Source: Oceanospirillaceae bacterium
Lineage (GTDB): Bacteria > Pseudomonadota > Gammaproteobacteria > Pseudomonadales > Balneatricaceae
Direction: 5' to 3'
Length of the DNA: 11,628 nucleotides
Assembly (NCBI GenBank): GCA_023954795.1
Contig: JAGSHA010000066.1
Coordinates: 1-11,628, forward strand
Part shown: positions 6,911 to 11,628 of the stretch, piece by piece
Layout: each line of letters begins with the position of its first letter
Position numbering within the stretch: the first letter of the stretch is position 1
Position numbers and translations under genes: made by a program
Notes under the pieces: generated by a model
The model's database searches: none
What the model saw: only the letters and a program-made list of their open reading frames with translations
Told to the model about the DNA's origin: nothing

Positions 6911-6969
6911 GTTTGATCTCCGGTTGTCTGTATCCCAAAAAATAGAAGAGGGTTAACCGGAGATCAAAC
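6911..6969. repeat. Perfect 15-bp inverted repeat around the CDGSH promoter/RBS
   Basis: GTTTGATCTCCGGTT (6911-6925) and AACCGGAGATCAAAC (6955-6969) are exact reverse complements with a 29-nt loop. On the minus-strand transcript the 3' arm contains the GGAG ribosome binding site of the CDGSH gene and ends one base before its ATG, while the 5' arm lies 11 nt after the stop of the upstream 90-residue gene. A read-through RNA could hide the ribosome binding site. There is no T-tract, so it is not a normal terminator. Confidence 0.8.
6939..6967 (-). promoter_or_regulatory. Putative sigma70 promoter for the CDGSH gene
   Basis: On the minus strand TTGATC (6962-6967, -35) and TATTTT (6939-6944, -10) are separated by 17 bp. 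Each matches the consensus at 4 of 6 positions. The expected start near 6932 gives a leader of about 23 nt that includes the GGAG site but excludes the 5' arm of the inverted repeat, so a transcript from here would escape the hairpin. This is prediction only. Confidence 0.4.
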
Positions 6970-6980
6970 TATAAACAGAA

Positions 6981-7253
6981 TTAATCTGCTTTCTTATCAG
7001 CGTTCATCTTACGAATCTTGTCCGCCAGGCGACCGCCTTTAGGCCGACCCTGATCGTCGCCTGCCTTAGCAGCTTCTTGTTTCTCCAACTCTTTCTGGTA
7101 AACGGAGCGGTTTTTCTTACGGTCTTTCATCGCCCGTTTCTTACGCGCTTCATAGCTATTAGGGTTGGCAAAGCGTTCGGCTTTGTTCGGCCCGGTTTCA
7201 TCTTCAAAAATTAACTGGTTCGCATTGCTGCGTTTTTTCTTAGAACGGCTCAT
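6981..7253 (-). CDS. Small highly basic hypothetical protein coupled to the RbgA-like GTPase
   Basis: This 90-residue protein is not recognised as a named family. It is rich in Lys and Arg and has almost no long hydrophobic stretch. Its N-terminus is SRSKKKRSNANQLIF, the middle holds EARKKRAMKDRKKNRSVYQK (about 35-54), and the C-terminus is GRPKGGRLADKIRKMNADKK (about 69-88). It looks largely disordered or helical and suited to binding RNA. The ATG at 7253 overlaps the stop of the GTPase gene by 4 nt (ATGA), so the two are probably made together. Since RbgA/YlqF GTPases act in large ribosomal subunit assembly, a ribosome- or rRNA-associated role is a fair guess but unproven. The stop is followed by the 15-bp inverted repeat of the CDGSH gene. 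Confidence 0.85.
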   Translation of the reverse strand: MSRSKKKRSNANQLIFEDETGPNKAERFANPNSYEARKKRAMKDRKKNRSVYQKELEKQEAAKAGDDQGRPKGGRLADKIRKMNADKKAD

Positions 7254-8167
7254 TTTTGCTCCTGTTGCTCAGCTTCAGCCAGAGCAGCGGCTTCAGCTTC
7301 TAGTCGGGCAATTTCTGCCAGACGATGTTTCTCTTCCCACTCGGCAACCGTCTCGAATGTGAGACGGCCCAGTTTGCCAGAACGCATCTCGTGCAACAGC
7401 ACTTCAGATGCCTTGTGCATATCAATCACGCCACCGGGACGCAGACCACCGCGTTTGCGGCCAATCTCTTCCAGCAGTTGATCAGCTCTTTCTGGCAGGG
7501 CTTTCAGTTTGTAGCGTTCCTGTGTGCGCTCTGAGTAGTCACTCAGCATGAAACCTGCGGCAAACAGTGCAACGTCTTCGTAGTCGATTGCGGTATCTTT
7601 GATCGCGCCACTGGCGGCCAAACGGTAACCGGAATCTTTGTCTTCAATTTTCGGCCAGAGTATACCCGGTGTATCGGATAACGCCATGCCGTTCTTGGAC
7701 GTGAAGCGCGTCTGGCTCTTTGTGACTGCCGGTTCGTTACCCACCTTCGCAATGCGTCGACCTAACAGCGCGTTGATCATGGTGGACTTACCCACGTTGG
7801 GGATACCCATAATCATGGCACGTACCGGACGATCTGCATTGGAGCGTGACGGGGCCATCTTTTTGCACAGGTCAGGAATGCGATTGATCTGCTTCTTCTG
7901 TTCGTAGTCCAGCGCAACCGCCATGGTGTCCGGCTGCGCATTAAAGTAATCAAGCCACTCTTTCGTGCGGGCAGGATCAGCCAGATCACTTTTATTCAGA
8001 AGCTTAATAGCTGGCTTTCCCTTACGCAGGGTATCCACCAGCGGGTTTGTGCTGGACTGCGGCAAACGTGCGTCCAGAACCTCAATGATGACGTCAACTT
8101 CGTCCATCACCTTGGCAATCTCTTTCCGGGCCTTGTGCATATGCCCCGGAAACCAGTTAATACTCAT
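7250..8167 (-). CDS. rbgA: Ribosome biogenesis GTPase, YlqF/RbgA family (circularly permuted)
   Basis: This 305-residue cytoplasmic GTPase has motifs in the permuted order G4-G1-G2-G3. They are DARLP at 32-36, the G4 motif NKSD (58-61), the G1 P-loop GIPNVGKS (121-128), the G2 threonine T149 in PAVTK and the G3 motif DTPG (165-168). The N-terminus NWFPGHMHKARKEI is the family hallmark, and the C-terminal half is the helical region that contacts rRNA. In Bacillus subtilis RbgA drives late 50S assembly; the role here is inferred from family. The C-terminus ends in an Ala/Glu-rich helix (EIARLEAEAAALAEAEQQEQK). The ATG at 8167 has AGG 8 nt upstream. It is the first gene of a probable operon with the basic 90-residue protein, and possibly the CDGSH and flavoprotein genes. 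Confidence 0.93.
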   Translation of the reverse strand: MSINWFPGHMHKARKEIAKVMDEVDVIIEVLDARLPQSSTNPLVDTLRKGKPAIKLLNKSDLADPARTKEWLDYFNAQPDTMAVALDYEQKKQINRIPDLCKKMAPSRSNADRPVRAMIMGIPNVGKSTMINALLGRRIAKVGNEPAVTKSQTRFTSKNGMALSDTPGILWPKIEDKDSGYRLAASGAIKDTAIDYEDVALFAAGFMLSDYSERTQERYKLKALPERADQLLEEIGRKRGGLRPGGVIDMHKASEVLLHEMRSGKLGRLTFETVAEWEEKHRLAEIARLEAEAAALAEAEQQEQK

Positions 8168-8229
8168 TGTGCAAACCTGTACTCTGAAGGAAGCATGAAA
8201 ACGTTAAGAGCGCAGATTAGGCAGGTCGC

Positions 8230-8284
8230 AATTTGAGGCAAAACCAAGGCTTACACAATGTAAGTGAGCATTTTGGGTCAAATT
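8230..8284. repeat. 55-bp imperfect palindrome, possible intergenic repeat element
   Basis: Left arm 8230-8255 and right arm 8259-8284 are each 26 nt around a 3-nt loop (CAA). Eighteen of 26 positions pair without any gap: 7 bp outermost (AATTTGA/TCAAATT), an AAAA/TTTT block, and CTTACA/TGTAAG at the tip. The mismatches are two symmetric internal loops plus a short tip-side one. It lies 63 bp upstream of rbgA. Neither strand has a T-tract that would make it a terminator. It could be a REP/MITE-like repeat or a structured leader. Confidence 0.6.
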
Positions 8285-8443
8285 TTAACGCGGAATAATC
8301 GGGCGCAGTCGTCGCCATGCAATCTCTTAGGCGAATTTAATCGACCCATTATACCTGTGATTGCACACGGTTACCCAGTGGGATCTTGAATTACAGCTCT
8401 GAACAGGCTCTAAAAGGCGGGAAAAGCGGGGAATTAAACCAAA

Positions 8444-8466
8444 AAGCAGGCCTCGCGGGCCTGCTT
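8444..8466 (-). terminator. Rho-independent terminator of the ppk2 operon
   Basis: AAGCAGGCC (8444-8452), loop TCGCG and GGCCTGCTT (8458-8466) form a perfect 9-bp GC-rich stem. Read on the minus strand it starts 19 nt after the stop of the 75-residue gene and runs into TTT just beyond the stem (five T in a row counting two in the stem), so it ends the leftward ppk2 transcript. Confidence 0.85.
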
Positions 8467-8485
8467 AAACGATCAGAGCGGTTGA

Positions 8486-8713
8486 TTAGTTATCAAAATG
8501 CTCTGCGAAGTGGCGCAGTTTATGTGCCAGCTCATCGACCTGATCCGCGGCCTTTTCCATCTCTTCCAACACTGCGGTACTCATGGCTGATTCGATCAGC
8601 AACGATAGCTCGTCAAAGTGTGCGGCACCGACAGCAGTACGTTGCTCTTCTGTCAGTTTTGCTTTGAAAGCTTCAACAATGTTCAGCGCGTGCTGGGTCT
8701 GTCTCATGGTCAT
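8486..8713 (-). CDS. Small hypothetical helical protein, downstream partner of ppk2
   Basis: This 75-residue protein matches no family I recognise. It appears almost entirely alpha-helical and acidic, for example NIVEAFKAKLTEEQRTAVGAAHFDELSLLIESAM (about 11-44) and VLEEMEKAADQVDELAHKLRHFAEHFDN (about 48-75). The second part has an amphipathic heptad-like pattern that could form a coiled coil or dimer. There is no signal peptide, Cys pair or membrane helix. The ATG at 8713 has an excellent ribosome binding site (AAGGAG, 8 nt upstream). It lies 39 nt downstream of ppk2 with no terminator between, and the terminator at 8444-8466 follows. It is therefore very likely co-expressed with ppk2 and may modify its activity or respond to the same signal (inference). 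Confidence 0.88.
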   Translation of the reverse strand: MTMRQTQHALNIVEAFKAKLTEEQRTAVGAAHFDELSLLIESAMSTAVLEEMEKAADQVDELAHKLRHFAEHFDN

Positions 8714-8752
8714 GCTACTTACTCCTTTCCTTGTCTATCGGGGATCGCCCGA

Positions 8753-9700
8753 TCAAAGTGCGCGTGGAATCAAAACGTGTTCATCGCGTTCGTGTACATC
8801 ACGCGCATTGCCAACGATCAGTGGGTCTGGAGCCAACTCAATATCCGTGTTTTTGTTCGGGTACGGCAGGCTGGACAGCACGTAACGCATCGCATTCAGA
8901 CGCGCACGTTTTTTGTCGTTGGATTTGATCACGGTCCACGGTGCATCAGCCGTATCGGTATAAAAGAACATGGACTCTTTGGCTTCGGTGTAGGTATCCC
9001 ACTTATCCAGGGAGGCCAGATCAATCGGTGACAACTTCCATTGTTTCAGCGGATCAGTACGACGTGCCTGAAAGCGACCGAACTGTTCGTCGCGGCTCAC
9101 AGAGAACCAAAACTTGAACAGACGGATACCACTGCGAACCAACATACGTTCCAGATCAGGGGTCTGGCGCATAAATTCAAGATACTCAGATGGCGTACAG
9201 AAGTTCATAACCTTTTCTACCCCGGCTCGGTTGTACCAAGAGCGGTCAAACAACACGATCTCGCCTTCCGTAGGCAGGTGCTGAATATACCGCTGGTAGT
9301 ACCACTGACCGCCTTCCACTTCGGTCGGTTTTTCCAGTGCGACCACTTTTGCACCACGTGGATTCAGGTGTTCCATAAAGCGCTTGATCGTACCGCCCTT
9401 ACCGGCTGCGTCACGACCTTCAAATAGAATAACAACACGCTGTCCTGTATCACGCACCCACTGCTGCATTTTGAGAAGTTCGATCTGTAACTCCTCTTTC
9501 TGCTTATCATAATTCGAGCGGGAAATTTTCTTGTCGTAGGGATAATCGTTCTCACCGTCGAGCAACGCTTCCAACGGGTGCTCGGCAGATTCGGTCGTCG
9601 CGTCAGCTACAGGATTGTTAGCTTGATTAACGACCTCGGCCACGACTTGTGGTGCGACCAGATCGGAACCAGAAGGGGTAACTTGAGGCTCTGCAGTCAT
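8753..9700 (-). CDS. ppk2: Polyphosphate kinase 2 (PPK2 family)
   Basis: This 315-residue cytoplasmic kinase of the PPK2 family transfers phosphate between inorganic polyphosphate and nucleoside (di)phosphates, mainly making NTP from polyP. The P-loop GRDAAGKGG spans 95-103 and the Walker B/DRS motif DRSWYNR spans 152-158. The lid segment FQARRTDPLKQWKLSPID spans about 210-227, and conserved SRDEQFGRF and DKWDTYTEAKESMF flank it. The first 50 or so residues are low-complexity (Ala/Val/Glu-rich) and not part of the fold. A C-terminal extension of about 30 residues follows the core. The single-domain size fits class I to III; class I is likely but not shown. The ATG at 9700 has AAAGGAG 6 nt upstream. 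The gene leads a two-gene operon under a predicted FNR/Anr-dependent promoter. Confidence 0.95.
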   Translation of the reverse strand: MTAEPQVTPSGSDLVAPQVVAEVVNQANNPVADATTESAEHPLEALLDGENDYPYDKKISRSNYDKQKEELQIELLKMQQWVRDTGQRVVILFEGRDAAGKGGTIKRFMEHLNPRGAKVVALEKPTEVEGGQWYYQRYIQHLPTEGEIVLFDRSWYNRAGVEKVMNFCTPSEYLEFMRQTPDLERMLVRSGIRLFKFWFSVSRDEQFGRFQARRTDPLKQWKLSPIDLASLDKWDTYTEAKESMFFYTDTADAPWTVIKSNDKKRARLNAMRYVLSSLPYPNKNTDIELAPDPLIVGNARDVHERDEHVLIPRAL

Positions 9701-9747
9701 TGATATCTCCTTTAATTTTCCGGTTAACTTTTCGTTTTCTTGGCTAA

Positions 9748-9789
9748 ATTATCCTCCTGTTGTTGATGGTTAATTTTGATATAAATCAA
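9748..9789 (-). promoter_or_regulatory. Class II FNR/Anr-dependent promoter of ppk2
   Basis: TTGAT-ATAA-ATCAA (9776-9789) is a perfect match to the FNR/Anr consensus TTGAT-N4-ATCAA. On the minus strand GATAAT (9748-9753) is a 5-of-6 match to the -10 box. The 22-nt gap between box and -10 puts the box centre (9782.5) exactly at -41.5 from a start at 9741, the class II activator position where FNR replaces a -35. The 5' leader would be about 40 nt. Anaerobic or low-oxygen activation is inferred from this geometry. Confidence 0.75.
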
Positions 9790-9799
9790 GCGCAACCCA

Positions 9800-9816
9800 T
9801 TGTAGTTAAACTACAA
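9800..9816. promoter_or_regulatory. 17-bp operator-like palindrome between divergent promoters
   Basis: TTGTAGTT-A-AACTACAA is a perfect palindrome with 8-bp arms. Its centre is at 9808, 25 bp from the FNR box centre, near -67 of the ppk2 promoter and near -45 of the predicted plus-strand promoter. The size and symmetry suit a dimeric TetR- or MarR-type repressor. Which regulator binds is unknown. Confidence 0.5.
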
Positions 9817-9817
9817 A

Positions 9818-9846
9818 TTGAGCCATTCCCCGTACTTCGGTATGCT
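9818..9846 (+). promoter_or_regulatory. Putative sigma70 promoter of the EAL-HDOD gene
   Basis: TTGAGC (9818-9823) and TATGCT (9841-9846) are 17 bp apart and each match the consensus at 4 of 6. The predicted start near 9853 would leave a leader of about 160 nt. The 17-bp palindrome ends 1 bp upstream of the -35 box. Confidence 0.4.
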
Positions 9847-10014
9847 CATGCGTTTTTTTATTTTTTCACACCCTAGGGCACTATTATTTTTTGTACCTCC
9901 CACTAAACCTCCCTATCTTCATTCACCAACCAACGCTACACTTAGAAACCAAAATGACGACAGGCCTGATCTGGAGATCGGGCTAATAAAGTTCTGCCCG
10001 GAGAAAAAGAAGCG
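9847..10014 (+). other. Leader of the EAL-HDOD gene, with T-rich tracts and one hairpin
   Basis: This untranslated stretch has two T-rich runs (9852-9866, 9894-9901) followed by a C-rich, G-poor segment. A hairpin at 9964-9983 (GCCTGATC, loop TGGA, GATCGGGC; 8 bp with one T-G pair) ends about 30 nt before the ATG. A purine-rich GGAGAAAAAGAAG precedes the start. No known riboswitch class was recognised. Confidence 0.4.
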
Positions 10015-11235
10015 ATGGATTCGAGCGCCCGCGGTCAGGTATTAATGGCCCGCCAACCGATCTTCGATAGCGGCCAGAAGGTCATTGCCTATGAACTGCT
10101 CTACCGCAATGATCAGGATACCGAGCAAGCAGTTTTCCGAGATGCCAGTGCGACAATTGAAGTCCTGCTGAATGCATACACCTGTATCAGTGATGCAGGC
10201 TCTGTAAAGCGCGTGCCTGCCTTTATCAATATCAGTGAAGAGATGCTGCTCAGCGGCGATTTTCCCGACCTGCCTCGTAAACAGGTCGTGATCGAGATTC
10301 CAGAAACGGTTAAGCCCTCCCCTAAGGCCATCAAAGCGATTCTTACACTGGCCCGCGACGGTTACCGCCTGGTACTGGATAACTTCACGTACAGCGAAGC
10401 CTACGACCCCCTGCTGAAAGTGGTGCAGATGGTCAAAGTGGATGTATCGCAACTGAATAACGAAGAACTCAGCAACTGCCTGTCGCGTTTACGCTTTTTT
10501 AAAGTCACACCGGTTGCGGTCAAGATTGAAAGCAGCGAAAAGCTTGTCGTTTGCAGTCAGCTCGGTTTTAAACTGTTTCAGGGGCACTTTTTAAGCCGCC
10601 CTAAACTGGTCAAAGGTAAGAAGCTGGAAGCGAATGCCGCAACCCTGATGCAGCTGGTTCAAGCGGTGAACAGTCCAAATGCGACACCTGAAGATCTGGA
10701 ATCGCTGATTATTCAGGATCCTGTACTCACGTTTAAAATGCTACGCATCGTCAACTCAGCCGCGTACTCGCTGGTGCGCAGAGTTGAGTCGATAACGGAT
10801 GCGGTCGTGCTTCTGGGCATGGAACAGATCCGCCGCTGGGTTACCCTGATCTCAATGACCAGTCAGGATGACAAGCCCGAAGAGCTGTGTCGCATGCTGC
10901 TGATCCGTGGGGCTATGTGTGAAGCCTTGGCCAATGCCACGAATGAGCGGAATACCGGTAGTTACTTCATGGCGGGCATGATGTCCGGCCTGCATGCACT
11001 ACTCGATATTGACCAGGCCACACTGCTCGAACAGGTGCCACTGGCGACCGATATTCAGGATGCATTGCGCGATTACGCCGGGCCGATTGGAGAAACCCTA
11101 AAAGCCGTTATTGCCTATGAGACCGGCAATTGGAATGAACTGCCGCTGGACATGGATATTGATCTGTATGAAAGCGCCTATCGTCACAGTTTGCAGTGGA
11201 CACAAGAATCCATGCAGGCCATGCACGATAGCTGA
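10015..11235 (+). CDS. EAL-HDOD signalling protein with degenerate EAL domain (YuxH/CdgJ-like)
   Basis: This 406-residue cytoplasmic protein has an N-terminal EAL-type domain (about 10-200) and a C-terminal HDOD domain (about 205-400). It keeps the EAL fold landmarks ARQPIFDSGQKVIAYELLYRN (12-32), VVIEIPE (91-97), LVLDNF (119-124), KVDVS (141-145) and LFQGHFLSRP (187-196). Catalytic sites are altered: the EAL signature reads YELLYR, the DDFG motif is LDNF, and the late Glu region reads KIESSEK. It is therefore probably not an active c-di-GMP phosphodiesterase. The HDOD part shows EDLESLIIQDPVLTFKMLRIVNSAAYSL (226-253) and lacks the HD pair. Such proteins act as signalling scaffolds for motility or surface attachment in Vibrio (CdgJ). 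It has its own promoter, diverges from ppk2, and ends in a strong bidirectional terminator. The ATG at 10015 has purine-rich GGAGAAAAAGAAG upstream; Met11 (10045) is an alternative. Confidence 0.92.
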   Translation: MDSSARGQVLMARQPIFDSGQKVIAYELLYRNDQDTEQAVFRDASATIEVLLNAYTCISDAGSVKRVPAFINISEEMLLSGDFPDLPRKQVVIEIPETVKPSPKAIKAILTLARDGYRLVLDNFTYSEAYDPLLKVVQMVKVDVSQLNNEELSNCLSRLRFFKVTPVAVKIESSEKLVVCSQLGFKLFQGHFLSRPKLVKGKKLEANAATLMQLVQAVNSPNATPEDLESLIIQDPVLTFKMLRIVNSAAYSLVRRVESITDAVVLLGMEQIRRWVTLISMTSQDDKPEELCRMLLIRGAMCEALANATNERNTGSYFMAGMMSGLHALLDIDQATLLEQVPLATDIQDALRDYAGPIGETLKAVIAYETGNWNELPLDMDIDLYESAYRHSLQWTQESMQAMHDS

Positions 11236-11276
11236 TTACCTCAGCCCCTTGCTCTACATTGCTTCGCAGCTAAACG

Positions 11277-11317
11277 AAAAAAGCCGCAACAAGGGATCAC
11301 CCTGTTGCGGCTTTTTT
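11277..11317. terminator. Bidirectional terminator between convergent genes
   Basis: GCCGCAACA (11283-11291) and TGTTGCGGC (11303-11311) form a 9-bp stem, extended by GGG/CCC across a one-base bulge around an ATCA loop. A6 precedes (11277-11282) and T6 follows (11312-11317), so it can stop transcripts from both the EAL-HDOD gene and the converging GST gene. Confidence 0.92.
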
Positions 11318-11337
11318 ATAGCCTATCGCTTAATCTC

Positions 11338-11628
11338 TTAGGCGCCCGGCTGTAGATCCGGGTGAGCATCTGCAAACGCCTTCAGCTCGTTACACGCATC
11401 CGCGATACGGGCGATGGTTGGATATACGCTCATATCCACCTTAAAGCGATTCGCATTGAATACCTGAGGTACCAGCAGTACATCTGCCAGTGTAGGATCA
11501 TCGCCGTGGCAGAACTTGCCCGTCTGATCTGAATCAGCCAGAGCACGTTCCAACGCTGCAAAACCCTCTTGCACCCAGTGTTGATACCACGCGGTTTTCT
11601 GTTCGTCGGTCACGCCGAATTCAGATAC
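11338..11628 (-). CDS. maiA: Zeta-class glutathione S-transferase / maleylacetoacetate isomerase, C-terminal part
   Basis: The frame is open from the right window edge to TAA at 11338, giving the last 96 residues; the N-terminal thioredoxin fold lies outside. The visible part is the all-helical GST C-terminal domain: EFGVTDEQKTAWYQHWVQEGFAALERAL, then TGKFCHGDDPTLADVLLVPQVFNANRF with the N-capping TLAD motif, then YPTIARIADACNELKAFADAHPDLQPGA. This 'CHGD-PTLAD--LVPQV-NA-RF' pattern and QP-A ending are typical of MaiA, which isomerises maleylacetoacetate to fumarylacetoacetate with glutathione in tyrosine/homogentisate breakdown. No catabolic neighbours are visible, so the pathway is inferred from family alone. 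A GTG at 11613 lies in frame but is internal, since homologues extend well upstream. Confidence 0.88.
   Translation of the reverse strand, partial: VSEFGVTDEQKTAWYQHWVQEGFAALERALADSDQTGKFCHGDDPTLADVLLVPQVFNANRFKVDMSVYPTIARIADACNELKAFADAHPDLQPGA

Larger units (their letters stand above)
8168..8485. other. Spacer upstream of rbgA: large palindrome plus terminator, no gene
   Basis: These 318 bp lie between the rbgA start and the stop of the 75-residue gene. They hold the 55-bp imperfect palindrome at 8230-8284 and the minus-strand terminator at 8444-8466. Related short strings recur around the palindrome (GCGCAG twice; TTAGGC followed by AATTT twice), giving the stretch from about 8200 to 8345 a mobile-repeat look. 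The rbgA promoter should be here, but no pair of good hexamers was found. No credible coding frame is seen. Confidence 0.55.

Noticed and set aside
6911..6969. Inverted repeat as rho-independent terminator of the GTPase operon
   Set aside because: The 29-nt loop is long, the stem is not followed by a T-tract, and it ends directly at the ATG of the next gene.
8618..9031. Plus-strand 137-codon ORF opposite ppk2
   Set aside because: It overlaps the 3' part of ppk2 and the start of the 75-residue gene on the other strand, has no ribosome binding site or recognisable motif, and is explained as a shadow frame.
10042..10452. Minus-strand 136-codon ORF inside the EAL-HDOD gene
   Set aside because: It is fully antisense to a clear EAL domain and has no supporting motif; a shadow frame.

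Overview
The window looks like chromosomal DNA of a marine or halotolerant gammaproteobacterium, most likely Oceanospirillales-like or close to Pseudomonadales. This is judged from protein flavour (Mrp antiporter, PPK2, EAL-HDOD protein, MaiA-type GST, RbgA-like GTPase) and moderate GC. It is not proven by any rRNA or tRNA marker. There is no phage, CRISPR or intact insertion sequence.

Positions 1-5044 (minus strand) hold a tightly packed operon for a Mrp-type multisubunit cation/proton antiporter, transcribed in the order E, F, G, fused A(C-terminal)-B, C, D, then a second D/A-like proton channel cut by the window edge. Junctions are 1- or 4-nt stop/start overlaps, except a 23-nt gap between F and G. 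This order is rotated relative to the textbook mrpABCDEFG and matches the order of the corresponding subunits in archaeal membrane-bound hydrogenase (Mbh) operons. A spacer (5045-5426) with an orphan plus-strand terminator and short direct repeats separates it from the next block.

Positions 5427-8167 (minus strand) carry an RbgA/YlqF-like circularly permuted GTPase, a very basic 90-residue protein whose start overlaps the GTPase stop, a double-CDGSH iron-sulfur protein, and a YhiN/HI0933-type flavoprotein. A perfect 15-bp inverted repeat flanks the CDGSH promoter region, and one arm covers its ribosome binding site. A 16-bp palindrome lies at the CDGSH/flavoprotein junction. The spacer upstream of the GTPase (8168-8485) holds a 55-bp imperfect palindrome and the terminator of the next operon.

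Positions 8486-9700 (minus strand) are a two-gene unit, ppk2 plus a 75-residue unknown protein, closed by a strong terminator. Upstream of ppk2 is a perfect FNR/Anr box, with a good -10 hexamer at exactly class II spacing, so polyphosphate/nucleotide metabolism is probably induced by oxygen limitation.

Divergent from ppk2 is a plus-strand degenerate EAL-HDOD signalling protein (10015-11235). A 17-bp palindrome lies between the two promoters. A bidirectional terminator separates it from the converging C-terminal part of a zeta-class GST/maleylacetoacetate isomerase at the right edge.
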